A stretch of 64,000 bases of DNA from Deltaproteobacteria bacterium HGW-Deltaproteobacteria-2 (GTDB lineage: Bacteria > Desulfobacterota > Syntrophia > Syntrophales > Smithellaceae). The position numbers were made by a program, and so were the translations under genes. The DNA is taken from assembly GCA_002840505.1 (NCBI GenBank), contig PHBC01000001.1, positions 876,232 through 940,231 on the forward strand. The letters run 5' to 3'. Below the pieces are notes generated by a model. That model saw only the letters and a program-made list of their open reading frames with translations, made no database searches and was not told the origin of the DNA. Positions 23,924-32,717 of the stretch are shown one piece after another; positions within the stretch are counted from its first letter, which is position 1, and every line of letters starts with the position of its first letter.

Positions 23924-25075
23924 TTATAATATTAATTGAGAAAGAATTGAGCGCGCGATTACCAGGCGCTGAATTTCACTGGTGCCTTCATAAATTTCCG
24001 TAACTTTAGCATCACGGAAATACCTTTCCACATCGTATTCCTTGCTGTATCCATAACCACCATGAATCTGCACGGCCAAAGAAGTAACCTTAGAGGCAAC
24101 AGAACTGCAGTATAGTTTCGCCATCGATGCCTCACAGCCGAAAGGTACTCCTTCATCTTTTAAAGAACAGGCACGATACAAGAGCAGACGTGCGGCTGTA
24201 ATTTCTGTAGCCATATCGGCAATGTAATTCTGAATCGTTTGCAGTGAAGCGATAGGTTTTTTGAATTGCTGCCTTTCCTTCGCATATTTCACCGCGGCCT
24301 CAAATGCTCCCTGGGCGATTCCCAATGCCTGTGCGGCAATACCAATTCGGCCTGTATCCAATGTGGACAGGCCTATTTTCATTCCATCGCCGATTTTTCC
24401 CAGCAGATTTTTTCCCGGAACACAACAATCTTCCAGAAACAAAGATGAAACCGGATTGGCCCGCATGCCGCAAAGATCTTCCAGTTCGCCGCGTAAAAAA
24501 CCGGCATAATTACTCTCGACAATAAAAACACTGCTTTGCGGACGACCCGGTTCAAAACCGGTCAGGGCAAAAATTAAGGCCAAATCACAAACGCCGCCGT
24601 TGGTAACAAATATTTTTGTACCGTTTAAAACATATCCTTCTTTTTTCTTGATTGCTGTTGTTTCCACACTGGCAGAATCAGACCCGGCATTGGCTTCGGT
24701 CAGGCTGAAAGCACCGATAAATTCCCCGCTGGCGAGTTTTGGCAGATAGCGCTTCTTTTGTTCAGAGTTAGCAAACTGCAAAAAAGGATAGATGGCAACT
24801 CCGTTATGCACTGCAATGCACAACCCTACCGCGGCACAAATACGGGAGATTTCTTCAACAACTATTGAAGCGCTGACTGAATCCATGGCCACACCACCGA
24901 ATTCCTTCGGCACTTGCAGGCCAAAGTAATTGAGTTTCCCCATCTTTTTAATGACATCAAGGGGAAAGACGGCATTGCGGTCTATTTCAGCTGCAATAGG
25001 AGCAAGTTCAGTTTCCGCGAAATCGCGAACGGAATCGCGGATAAGTTTATGCTTCATGCAAGGATTAATCTGCAC
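23924..25075 (-). CDS. Acyl-CoA dehydrogenase
   Basis: This 383-residue flavoprotein has SLTEANAGSDSASVETTA (FAD/substrate loop) and TNGGVCDLALIFA, and a C-terminal YGYSKEYDVERYFRDAKVTEIYEGTSEIQR, where the Glu of YEGTSE is the catalytic base of short/medium-chain acyl-CoA dehydrogenases. It oxidises an acyl-CoA to the 2-enoyl-CoA and reduces EtfAB. A GTG start at 25075 aligns the N-terminus with family members; ATG at 25057 is the alternative. The chain-length preference cannot be read. Confidence 0.92.
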   Translation of the reverse strand: MQINPCMKHKLIRDSVRDFAETELAPIAAEIDRNAVFPLDVIKKMGKLNYFGLQVPKEFGGVAMDSVSASIVVEEISRICAAVGLCIAVHNGVAIYPFLQFANSEQKKRYLPKLASGEFIGAFSLTEANAGSDSASVETTAIKKKEGYVLNGTKIFVTNGGVCDLALIFALTGFEPGRPQSSVFIVESNYAGFLRGELEDLCGMRANPVSSLFLEDCCVPGKNLLGKIGDGMKIGLSTLDTGRIGIAAQALGIAQGAFEAAVKYAKERQQFKKPIASLQTIQNYIADMATEITAARLLLYRACSLKDEGVPFGCEASMAKLYCSSVASKVTSLAVQIHGGYGYSKEYDVERYFRDAKVTEIYEGTSEIQRLVIARSILSQLIL

Positions 25076-25347
25076 CCCAATTTTCCCCCCGATAGAATTT
25101 TGTGCACAAATAACTTAAAACAAACGTAAAATCAAGAGGATGTTGTTAAAGTTTTTTCTCTTTCTTTACTTCACCTATAAAGAAACATCTTTTAAATGAA
25201 TTGATATTGATTTGTAATAGTTGAAAAGTTGTATGCTCGTGATAAATTTTAAGCACTCACTTACAGGAGGTAGGCAATTGTCATTTACACTCAACGTCAG
25301 GTCAAGCTCTGTTCACTAAAAATCATTATGAAATCTTACTAAATTAA

Positions 25348-25896
25348 TTAAGGATCTTTTGTTCCATAAGGTAAAAAAGTTCCATCCAATTCATCAGCTA
25401 CCGATTTTTTACATGCCCGGCAATGTTGTGCTCCTCTGAAAAGTGGTTTGCCGCATGATGAACAGTGATAGCGTTCACATTCTGCGCGCGCCCATTCTAT
25501 GCTGCCTTTTTCATCGCCAAACTCGGCCACCTTTGCCCGCCATATTGGAATTGTCCTTTTCATTACTCTTACGCCGGTGGCAAAGCCGAAATTTTCTATT
25601 AAACTGCACGGCCATGTTTTACATTGATGACAGGAATAATACCCTTTAGATATAACACACTCTCTTATTGGACACGTCTCGCAATAAGCATACCGTTTCT
25701 TCTTAGGATCCGATTGCATACACCCGCCAAAGCATTCTGTTTCTTCCGGTTTTGTTCCATAAAGATTACCGATAATGGTCTTGAATTTTTCATTTCCGTC
25801 TCTTGTTGCAAGATAAATTGCGCATGTACCGCAATATATGCCGCATGGCGCCATAAGATCCTTGTTTCTAATCTCTTCTTCGCTCCATCCTTCCAT
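25348..25896 (-). CDS. Cysteine-rich DUF3795-like protein
   Basis: This 182-residue protein has many paired cysteines: PCGIYCGTC near the start, ECFGGCM, YCETCPIREC, YSCHQC, and a C-terminal zinc ribbon with CSSC and CRAC. The front half matches DUF3795, a family common in anaerobes without a known function; metal binding is likely. The ATG at 25896 is favoured by GAGG eight bases upstream, over a GTG three codons earlier. It stands alone. Confidence 0.78.
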   Translation of the reverse strand: MEGWSEEEIRNKDLMAPCGIYCGTCAIYLATRDGNEKFKTIIGNLYGTKPEETECFGGCMQSDPKKKRYAYCETCPIRECVISKGYYSCHQCKTWPCSLIENFGFATGVRVMKRTIPIWRAKVAEFGDEKGSIEWARAECERYHCSSCGKPLFRGAQHCRACKKSVADELDGTFLPYGTKDP

Positions 25897-26111
25897 TTTA
25901 ATCACCTCTTTATTAAAAGTTAATTAAATGATTAACATTTGTAATCTACCATAAATTTATAACTTTGAGAAACGAGAACTACAAGAAACAGGAGTTACCA
26001 CTGATCTTGATGCCTACCACAAAACAGACCTTCACCCATGCCATTTCTAATACCGTTGATGATTTTCAGGCACATGTTGCTTTTTCGTCTTTTGTTGTTA
26101 TTATATGCCTG

Positions 26112-26594
26112 ATGAGTAAAGAGAAAATACCGACAACTCCTGCTATTTTAGCCTTGAAGGCGCAAAAGGCTGATTTTACTCTGCATACTTATCCTTACGA
26201 GGAAAGGGGTGGAACAAAGGTATCGGCACAAAAATTGAGGGTTGATGAACACCGTGTTATTAAAACGCTGATAATGGATGATGAAACAGGCAAGCCACTG
26301 ATTATTCTGATGCACGGAGATAAAGAGGTTTCTACAAAATCGTTGGCCCGAATCATCGGCGTAAAATCGGTCTCGCCGTGCAATCCGGCAGTGGCGGAAA
26401 GACATACCGGATACAAAGTAGGCGGCACATCGCCATTCGGCACAAGAAAAACCATGCCGGTGTATATGGAAAAAACAATAGTTGACTTGCCGGAAATATT
26501 TATCAATGCGGGAAGTCGTGGTTTGCTGGCAAAAATTCCCACGACGGAACTTGTTCGAATACTTAAACCCATTGCTGTGAACGTTGCTATATAA
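26112..26594 (+). CDS. ybaK: Cys-tRNA(Pro) deacylase YbaK/EbsC type
   Basis: This 160-residue protein has the YbaK fold: an N-terminal TPAILALKAQKADFTLH, the catalytic-lysine segment HRVIKTLIM, and the C-terminal GYKVGGTSPFGTRKTMPVYME motif. These enzymes hydrolyse Cys-tRNA(Pro) made in error by prolyl-tRNA synthetase. The open frame goes back to 25965, but the ATG at 26112 is where homology starts. The ribosome-binding site is weak. Confidence 0.9.
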   Translation: MSKEKIPTTPAILALKAQKADFTLHTYPYEERGGTKVSAQKLRVDEHRVIKTLIMDDETGKPLIILMHGDKEVSTKSLARIIGVKSVSPCNPAVAERHTGYKVGGTSPFGTRKTMPVYMEKTIVDLPEIFINAGSRGLLAKIPTTELVRILKPIAVNVAI

Positions 26595-26644
26595 TTTGCC
26601 TTTTGCCGGCAAAAAAGAGATAATGACAACAGGGGCCCATTGAT

Positions 26645-27202
26645 ATGACTGACAACATAATCATCCGCTGTCTCAATTGCGGAACGAAAAATAGAATACC
26701 AAAACCAAAACTGCAGGGACGTTCTTTCTGTGGCAAATGCGGCGCGTCGCTGGAGGAATTGATTATTCGGTGCCTCAAATGCGGCACAAAAAACAGAATG
26801 CCTGAAGATCGCTTACATCAAAAACCATTATGCGGCAAATGCCGCGAGCCGTTAATTATTCCCCAACAAAAAATTGTGCCCTTTGATGTAACGGACCAAA
26901 CTTTTGCCCGTGAAGTGCTGACTTCCGAGACATCAGTTCTCGTGGATTGCTGGGCGCCATGGTGCGGTCCCTGCCGGACATTGTCTCCCATAATTGATGA
27001 GTTGGCTTCCGATTACGCTAACGGTGTCAAGGTGGTGAAACTAAATGTTGATGAAAATCCGCTTACCGCTTCTCAGTATGGAATTCGCAGTATTCCGACT
27101 ATGCTTTTCTTTAAGGAAGGCAAAATGGTGCAACGAGTTACCGGAGCTCTGCCCAAGGAAGAAATCGAACGGCATTTGCTATCCATAATCAAGACTAATT
27201 GA
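26645..27202 (+). CDS. Thioredoxin 2-like protein with duplicated N-terminal zinc ribbon
   Basis: This 185-residue protein is like TrxC but has two zinc ribbons instead of one. Cys9/12 with Cys29/32 form the first and Cys43/46 with Cys63/66 the second; the units share the pattern IIRCLxCGTKNRxP. A full thioredoxin domain follows with WAPWCGPC (Cys107/Cys110) and the cis-Pro loop RSIPT. TrxC is a cytosolic disulfide reductase, and its zinc site responds to oxidation. The internal duplication is unusual. Confidence 0.9.
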   Translation: MTDNIIIRCLNCGTKNRIPKPKLQGRSFCGKCGASLEELIIRCLKCGTKNRMPEDRLHQKPLCGKCREPLIIPQQKIVPFDVTDQTFAREVLTSETSVLVDCWAPWCGPCRTLSPIIDELASDYANGVKVVKLNVDENPLTASQYGIRSIPTMLFFKEGKMVQRVTGALPKEEIERHLLSIIKTN

Positions 27203-27218
27203 AATAAACGATGAATTG

Positions 27219-27755
27219 ATGAAAAAAAACAAAGCAACCCTGGCCTACCAATGTAAAATTTTCGATGTTTGGGAAGAAGAATTCGATTTGCCTAACGGTA
27301 AAAAAGCCCGGCAGAGTTGGATAAACCACACTCCCACCGTTACTATTGTTGCTATCAACGATAAAAACGAACTGATTTTAATAAAACAGTACCGCAACGC
27401 GGTTAAAAAGAATCTTCTGGAAATTCCCGCCGGTTCACTGGATGGTTCGGAAGAATCTCCTGCTGTCTGCGCTCAACGAGAGTTGGCCGAAGAAACAGGC
27501 TTTAAAGCAAACAACCTTGTTAAACTTTTTGAAGGCTACCTGCTGCCGGGATACTGCAATGAATACATGTATTTTTTTCTGGCCAAAGATTTAATCCATG
27601 CGCCGCTGACTCCCGACGAAGACGAATTTATCGAAACAATACCTGTCAGTTTTTCCCATGCACGCGAACTAATAGACAATGGTGAGATAATCGATGCTAA
27701 AACCGTATTAGGGATTATGCTGGGCGAAAAATTTTTAAAGCAAAATCAATCATAA
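27219..27755 (+). CDS. NUDIX hydrolase, ADP-ribose pyrophosphatase type
   Basis: This 178-residue protein has a complete Nudix box, GSLDGSEESPAVCAQRELAEETG, in which the REXXEE core binds metal; upstream LLEIPAG and downstream LLPGYCNEYMYFFLA fit ADP-ribose hydrolases. It would remove ADP-ribose or related nucleoside diphosphates. ATG at 27219 is chosen; a TTG directly precedes it. It lies 17 bases after the thioredoxin gene, probably co-transcribed. Confidence 0.87.
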   Translation: MKKNKATLAYQCKIFDVWEEEFDLPNGKKARQSWINHTPTVTIVAINDKNELILIKQYRNAVKKNLLEIPAGSLDGSEESPAVCAQRELAEETGFKANNLVKLFEGYLLPGYCNEYMYFFLAKDLIHAPLTPDEDEFIETIPVSFSHARELIDNGEIIDAKTVLGIMLGEKFLKQNQS

Positions 27756-27827
27756 TATCTTCTTTTTAACAGAAAGCTTCTTGCCAGCAGTAAAAAGTTT
27801 TGTTAGACTTCTTTTAAATTCCGCGCC

Positions 27828-27956
27828 ATACCAGTTGCATTCAAAAGATAACGAGGCGGCAAGGAGGAGGCTCCGCAGGCGTATTACTAATACGTTGAGG
27901 AAGCCGATCCCGATTAATCGGGACCAACAAAGTTAGCTGAAGAATGCGGCTGGTAT
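27828..27956. repeat. MITE-like dispersed palindromic repeat, full copy
   Basis: This 129 bp non-coding element is bounded by ATACCAGTTGCATTC and GAATGCGGCTGGTAT. Inside, GGCGTATTA and TAATACG form an inner inverted repeat, and TCCCGATTAATCGGGA (27908-27923) is a perfect palindrome. The same design occurs at 17500 (shortened) and 58243 (opposite orientation). It lies between the NUDIX gene and paaK. Confidence 0.85.
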
Positions 27957-27978
27957 TATATACAGAGGAGGCAATACC

Positions 27979-29277
27979 ATGATCTACAACGAAGAGTTTG
28001 AAACCATGCCCCGTGAAGTTATCAAGTCCCTGCAGGTTAAAAGACTACAGCAGGTTCTGGAAAAAGTTTACCATTCGGTGGGCTTTTATAAAAAATCTTT
28101 TGATGCCGCCAAAATAAAACCTGACGATATCAAATCTATCGCCGACATGAAAAAGCTTCCTTTCACCACCAGAAAAGATTTACGTGATAATTATCCTTTT
28201 GGATTGTTTGCCGTGCCTATGAGCAGTGTCGTTCGCCTGCACGCCTCTTCCGGCACCAGCGGAAAGTCGGCTGTTTTCGGCTACACCAAACGAGATATTG
28301 AAACATGGTCTGATCTGATTGCTCGCTGTCTGGTTGCCGCAGGCATTACCAAAAACGATATTATTCATAATGCTTTCGGCTACGGCCTGTTCACCGGCGG
28401 TCTGGGACTGCACTACGGTGCGGAAAAAATCGGCGCCAGTGTCATTCCCATGTCCGGAGGAGACGCCAAAAGACAATTAATGATTTTACAGGATTTCGGG
28501 CCTACCGTAATCTGTTCGACTCCTTCCTACGCTTTGCATCTGGCCGAAGAAGGAAAAGCTCTTGGCATAGATATGAAATCCCTGAAACTGCGCGTGGGCA
28601 TTTTCGGAGCGGAACCCTGGAACAACGCGATTCGTGATGAAATTGAAAAAGTGTTCGGAATAACCGCGCTGGACTTATTCGGTTTATCGGAAGTTATCGG
28701 CCCGGGCATGGCGATGGAATGCTTGGAAGGCCGCAACGGAATGCATGTTTTTGAAGACCATTTTATTGTCGAAACAATCGATCCGAAAACCGGCGAAGTT
28801 TTACCCGAAGGCTCCGAGGGCGAACTGGTTTTCACCACCCTGACCAAAGAAGCCAATCCGCTCATCCGTTACCGTACCGGTGACATATCGCGCCTGATTA
28901 CCGAGCCCTGCCGCTGCGGCCGTAGTCATGTCAAAATGGAAAGGGTTTTGAGAAGAAGCGACGACATGCTGATTATCCGCGGCGTCAATGTTTTCCCCTC
29001 ACAGATAGAAGCTATTCTGGTGAATATCGAGGGACTGGAGCCAAATTATCAAGTCATCATTGATAGAGTGGGCGCACTGGACACATTGGATTTGCAGGTG
29101 GAAGTCAACGATAAGATATGCAGTGATTCCGGAAGCGTCAAAGAACTGCAGAAAATTGAACAAAGAATCGCCAAGGACATGAAGGATTATCTGGGCATCG
29201 CCGCGCGCGTCAAACTTGTTCAGCCCAACACTCTTAAAAAAGCTGATGCCAAAATTATTGATAAACGCCGCATTTAA
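27979..29277 (+). CDS. paaK: Phenylacetate-CoA ligase family protein
   Basis: This 432-residue adenylate-forming enzyme has the P-loop-like [17 protein letters not shown], the [16 protein letters not shown] adenylation motif and [10 protein letters not shown] with [20 protein letters not shown] near the C-terminal hinge. These enzymes activate aryl acids as CoA thioesters via acyl-AMP. GAGGAGG precedes the ATG. It is followed by an ACT-domain gene, a recurrent pairing in anaerobic Deltaproteobacteria. Its true aryl acid substrate is not known. Confidence 0.9.
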   Translation: MIYNEEFETMPREVIKSLQVKRLQQVLEKVYHSVGFYKKSFDAAKIKPDDIKSIADMKKLPFTTRKDLRDNYPFGLFAVPMSSVVRLHASSGTSGKSAVFGYTKRDIETWSDLIARCLVAAGITKNDIIHNAFGYGLFTGGLGLHYGAEKIGASVIPMSGGDAKRQLMILQDFGPTVICSTPSYALHLAEEGKALGIDMKSLKLRVGIFGAEPWNNAIRDEIEKVFGITALDLFGLSEVIGPGMAMECLEGRNGMHVFEDHFIVETIDPKTGEVLPEGSEGELVFTTLTKEANPLIRYRTGDISRLITEPCRCGRSHVKMERVLRRSDDMLIIRGVNVFPSQIEAILVNIEGLEPNYQVIIDRVGALDTLDLQVEVNDKICSDSGSVKELQKIEQRIAKDMKDYLGIAARVKLVQPNTLKKADAKIIDKRRI

Positions 29278-29287
29278 ATTAATGTTT

Positions 29288-29314
29288 GTCATTCCCGCGC
29301 AGGCGGGAATCCAG
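29288..29314. repeat. Short dispersed palindrome (GTCATTCCCGC type)
   Basis: GTCATTCCCGC and GCGGGAATCCAG arms form a 27 bp hairpin of the widespread GTCATTCCCGC-n-GCGGGAATCCAG kind. It sits in the paaK-ACT gap. Related copies occur at 35730, 35894, 42027 and 42080. Confidence 0.8.
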
Positions 29315-29384
29315 TATTAAAAACACTATAGCGCTCAACATAACAATTCTATTATGAGACCGTTAATACAAAGGGGGATATACA

Positions 29385-29816
29385 ATGAAAGTAGAACAAA
29401 TATCCGTTTTTCTGGAAAATAAACCCGGCACTCTCGAGCACGCCACGCGCGTCCTGAAAGATAACAACATCAATATCCGCACTCTGTCGTTGGCGGAAAC
29501 AGTCGATTTCGGTATTTTGCGTTTGATTGTCAATGATGTCGAAAAAGCAAACAAGGTACTCAAAGACAGCGGCTTCCGCGTCAGCAAAACCCCCGTTGTC
29601 GCCGTGGAAGTTCCCGACAAACCGGGCGGATTGCACAGCATCATGGAAGTCGTTTCCAAAGAAGGAATCAATGTCGAATATCTTTACGCTTTCGTCGAAA
29701 AAAGCGGCCAGAACGCCGTCATTATCTTCCGCTTCGATGCACCCGAAAAAGCCATTGAAGCTCTGCTGAAAAATAAGTTTACGGTTATTCCGGGGGAAAA
29801 TCTGTACAAGTTCTGA
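29385..29816 (+). CDS. Tandem ACT-domain protein
   Basis: This 143-residue protein consists of two ACT domains: residues about 1-65 ([20 protein letters not shown]) and 70-140 ([19 protein letters not shown]). ACT domains bind amino acids or related ligands and regulate enzymes. The gene follows paaK, so it may sense an aromatic acid or amino acid and modulate the ligase. AAAGGGGGA lies before the ATG. Its stop TGA is the first triplet of a dispersed repeat (29814). Confidence 0.88.
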   Translation: MKVEQISVFLENKPGTLEHATRVLKDNNINIRTLSLAETVDFGILRLIVNDVEKANKVLKDSGFRVSKTPVVAVEVPDKPGGLHSIMEVVSKEGINVEYLYAFVEKSGQNAVIIFRFDAPEKAIEALLKNKFTVIPGENLYKF

Positions 29817-29940
29817 TAACGCCGTAAAGCACCCATATGCGGCGTTACGCTTCACCCCTCGTCGGTTGTGACGTACGCAAAAAGTACGCCTCACTCTTCT
29901 GGCTTCGCGCGCCTTGCCTCTGGGCGTTTTACAGCTATTA
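29814..29940. repeat. Dispersed repeat beginning at a stop codon, copy 1
   Basis: Starting with TGATAACGCCGTAAAGC at the ACT gene stop, this element continues through CATATGC and the inverted repeat GACGTACGC/GTACGCC to the GC-rich end. Its reverse complement matches 34130-34270 over about 130 bases: AAGGCG, GCGAAGCCAGA, GAGTGAGGCGTACTTTT, then GCGTAC. Both copies begin with TGATAAC at the 3' end of a gene. The region to 30099 otherwise holds only a promoter. Confidence 0.8.
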
Positions 29941-29982
29941 ACCTTTTCACCATTCACTCTTCACGTTTCCCTTAATATTTTC

Positions 29983-30010
29983 TTGAGTTTTAGCTTTATG
30001 CGCCTATAAT
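29983..30010 (+). promoter_or_regulatory. Promoter of the DUF5692-like gene
   Basis: TTGAGT, a 16 bp spacer and a perfect TATAAT (30005-30010) lie 90 bases upstream of the start codon. Confidence 0.55.
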
Positions 30011-30099
30011 AAGTCCATTGCAAAAGACGGATAAAAATTTTCTTCTTTACTTATAACTTGTAGCCATTAAACAATTAAATACAGGCAGGAGGGAACGAT

Positions 30100-31155
30100 A
30101 TGTTTACTTTCAGTACAGACGTTAGTTCCGTTTTGGTGTGGCTTGTTTGGATTGCGGCATTTGTCGCCTTGTTTGTATCTAATGAGGTCGGCCGTAGATT
30201 CAAATGGGCAGGGTTCGCCCTGTTTGTTGTATTGCCTACTGTTCTTACAGTTTTGTGGCTTACAGTTTTGAGTGATACCGCCTACATGGACTGGTTCCAT
30301 CTGGCAAAGGTGTACTCCTCAACAGCCGGCTGTATCGGTTTCTGGTGCATCAGACATCTTCGCGGCACAGGCAAAGACGGAAAAGTTTGGAAATTAAGTG
30401 ATAAGAAATGGGCATTGTGCTTTCCGCCGCTGATTCTGGCCATCAACATTATTGAAGCTGTTGTTCGTGATTTTCAAGTAGGTGCAATGTATTCAGTTCC
30501 CACGATTGAGTTTTTGCACAATCAGATTCAATACTACATCGGCGGTTCATGGAATTATATGAACGGAATTGCCGGTATCCTGAACACTATTACCATCACG
30601 GGATGGTTCGGAATCTGCATCCGTAAGAAGACAGCAAGTGACGGGAGCATGGATATGTTGTGGCCGGATATGCTCTGGTTCTGGATTATTGCTTATGACC
30701 TTTGGAACTTCGCCTATACGTACAACTGTCTGCCCGGCCACTCCTGGTACGCCGGATTAGCATTGTTGGGCGCCCCCACTCTTTGTGCCTTCACCGTAGG
30801 CAAAGGTGCCTGGCTGCAACATCGCGCCCAGACACTTGCTTTGTGGTGCATGTTCGCTCAGACATTCCCTGCTTTCATCGACAAGGGACCATTTTTTGTG
30901 AACTCAACTGCCAGCGCGGCAATCGCAGCAGCAGCAAAAGACATTCCATTGACTCAAGAAGGTTTATACCCGGTCGTCTCCGCGACACCCGATACAACAG
31001 CATTGTTTGTTGTAAGCTTGCTGGCGTTACTTTCGAACATTGCCGTATTCGGTTACATGATATACAAAATTGCCAAAACTAAGCGCAATCCTTACACGGG
31101 CGAACTCTTCACTGACCTTAATCAATACAAAGGAATTAAAGCCCTGGCAGAATAA
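30100..31155 (+). CDS. Polytopic membrane protein, DUF5692-like
   Basis: This 351-residue integral membrane protein has about 8-9 hydrophobic segments, Trp-rich loops (WNYMNGIAGILN, WPDMLWFWIIAYDLWNFAYTYNCLPGHSWYAG) and a short charged C-terminus. It resembles DUF5692 proteins of anaerobes, which have no known function; this recall is moderately sure. A GGAGG site precedes the ATG, and promoter and terminator flank it, so it is a single-gene unit with strong signals. Confidence 0.6.
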   Translation: MFTFSTDVSSVLVWLVWIAAFVALFVSNEVGRRFKWAGFALFVVLPTVLTVLWLTVLSDTAYMDWFHLAKVYSSTAGCIGFWCIRHLRGTGKDGKVWKLSDKKWALCFPPLILAINIIEAVVRDFQVGAMYSVPTIEFLHNQIQYYIGGSWNYMNGIAGILNTITITGWFGICIRKKTASDGSMDMLWPDMLWFWIIAYDLWNFAYTYNCLPGHSWYAGLALLGAPTLCAFTVGKGAWLQHRAQTLALWCMFAQTFPAFIDKGPFFVNSTASAAIAAAAKDIPLTQEGLYPVVSATPDTTALFVVSLLALLSNIAVFGYMIYKIAKTKRNPYTGELFTDLNQYKGIKALAE

Positions 31156-31179
31156 AAACATTGTTTTAATGACACAAAT

Positions 31180-31211
31180 AAAAAGCCATCGATTGAATCG
31201 ATGGCTTTTTT
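31180..31211 (+). terminator. Rho-independent terminator of the DUF5692-like gene
   Basis: AAAAAGCCATCGATT and AATCGATGGCTTTTT form a 15 bp perfect stem with a two-base loop and a T run. The symmetry means it could work for both strands. Confidence 0.85.
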
Positions 31212-31338
31212 CATTTCTATGAAAATCCAAAATGGAAGACGTGTTGGGGAATTCTGGAGACGCAACACTTAATTATTAAATATTCTTACATTAACGTTTT
31301 CACTATTTACTATTCACTTTTTACACTTTTTTTTAACT

Positions 31339-32685
31339 TTATTCAGCACAAATCCTGTCTCTGCCCTCCTTTTTGGCTTGGTACATAAGCTGTTCTACCC
31401 GCCGAAAAAATTCTTTTGTATCTTCCCCGGGTTTGTTCTGGGCAAGACCAATGCTCACTGTTACGTGGGCATCTTTACCAGAAGATGTGGTAAAAATTTC
31501 TTTTCTTATTTCCGTCTGTATTTTTTGCGCAATTATCATTCCTTCTTTACCTGCGGTCATCGGCAGGATTAGCGTATATGCCTCACCGCCGTAAAGGTAG
31601 AAAAAATCGGTCTTACGCAGGCATCGTTTGATTACGTCATAAATACGCCATATCGCCTTGTCTCCCTCAATATGGCCGCATGCCTCGTTGAATGCCTTGA
31701 ATCTATCGAGATCCAGCAGCAGAATTGTCAAAGGCTGATTATCACGGTTTGCACGCTCTACTTCTTTTTTAAACTGAGCGTTAAATTCTCTGGATTGGTA
31801 AAACAGCGGATCATGTGGTTTGGTTTTCCAACGCTGGTGAAACCAGAACCACTGCTCGGGATATTCACGAACAATTTCTTCAATAACTTTGGTAAAACGT
31901 TGTGTATTGGTCAGTATGTCCGCTTCATAATCACCTGTGTTGACGGCTTCAATGGCCGGTGTCAAGATGGCTTTGTATTTGCCCGACTTTTGCCTGGCCG
32001 GAAAAAGTGCGATGACCGGCGCGCCGGAACGCATCGCCATAACCGCCAGTCCCTTACCGGTGCAGGCGGGACGTCCGAAAAAATCAACAAAAACGCCCTC
32101 CTGCAGACCAACATTCTGGTCGCTGAGCATGCCAACAATTTGATTCTCTTTTAGTAATTCCAGGATTCTTTTTCCCGATCCCCCTTTAGGAATCAATGTG
32201 TTTCCCATCATGGTTCGTACGTATTCAACCATATTATCAATAACCGGATTATCCAGGGGCCGGTAGACTATATTAATCGTTTTGGCATAGATGGGAACAC
32301 CGAAGGGCAATATTTCCCAGTTGCCGAAATGAGCAACGATGGAAAGTATGCCTTTCCCTTTGGCGATGGCTGCCTTATAATTTTCTAATCCTTCCACCTC
32401 TGCCCATTTGTGAATATTCTCTTTTGTAATATAAGGCATATCGAAAAATTCAGCGGCTACAGTGGCAAAATGACGGTAAACTCCTTTGGCAATTCCGATT
32501 ATTTGTTTTATGTCTTTTTCCGGAAAAGAGCGCATCAGATTATGCAGAGTTATCAACCTGTTTTTGGTTCCCAGATGATAAAAAAGCATAAATAAGCTTA
32601 TCAATAACCCCTTGCGCACGAATAGGGGAATCCAGTGGCCAACAAACAGCATTATTTTTGTTGTTTTGGTTGGTTGAACAGTCAT
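31339..32685 (-). CDS. LpxL-type lipid acyltransferase fused to a C-terminal GGDEF-type domain
   Basis: This 448-residue fusion protein has an acyltransferase domain (residues 1-290) with a hydrophobic N-terminal segment and the catalytic His119-x4-Glu124 (HFGNWE), as in Kdo2-lipid A acyltransferases. Residues about 295-448 form a GGDEF domain with LDLDRFKAFNEACGHIEGD and a site reading GGEAY (366-370) instead of GG(D/E)EF. The residues before it give RKTD five positions upstream, the spacing of the RxxD inhibitory site. The diguanylate cyclase activity is therefore doubtful, but c-di-GMP binding is plausible. It lies 32 bases downstream of a paralogue lacking this domain. Function as a c-di-GMP-regulated lipid A acyltransferase is inference. 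Confidence 0.87.
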   Translation of the reverse strand: MTVQPTKTTKIMLFVGHWIPLFVRKGLLISLFMLFYHLGTKNRLITLHNLMRSFPEKDIKQIIGIAKGVYRHFATVAAEFFDMPYITKENIHKWAEVEGLENYKAAIAKGKGILSIVAHFGNWEILPFGVPIYAKTINIVYRPLDNPVIDNMVEYVRTMMGNTLIPKGGSGKRILELLKENQIVGMLSDQNVGLQEGVFVDFFGRPACTGKGLAVMAMRSGAPVIALFPARQKSGKYKAILTPAIEAVNTGDYEADILTNTQRFTKVIEEIVREYPEQWFWFHQRWKTKPHDPLFYQSREFNAQFKKEVERANRDNQPLTILLLDLDRFKAFNEACGHIEGDKAIWRIYDVIKRCLRKTDFFYLYGGEAYTLILPMTAGKEGMIIAQKIQTEIRKEIFTTSSGKDAHVTVSIGLAQNKPGEDTKEFFRRVEQLMYQAKKEGRDRICAE

Positions 32686-32717
32686 AAGTTTTTATCTCTT
32701 GGTACCCAATATGAGTG

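Noticed and set aside
25278..25319. 14-codon frame with a GGAGGT site (TTG start)
   Set aside because: Too short to support; the ribosome-binding site could be chance or the remnant of a lost gene.
29352..29957. 201-codon open frame antisense to the ACT-domain gene
   Set aside because: It runs into the dispersed repeat and lacks a plausible start or motif; the ACT gene has a clear ribosome-binding site.
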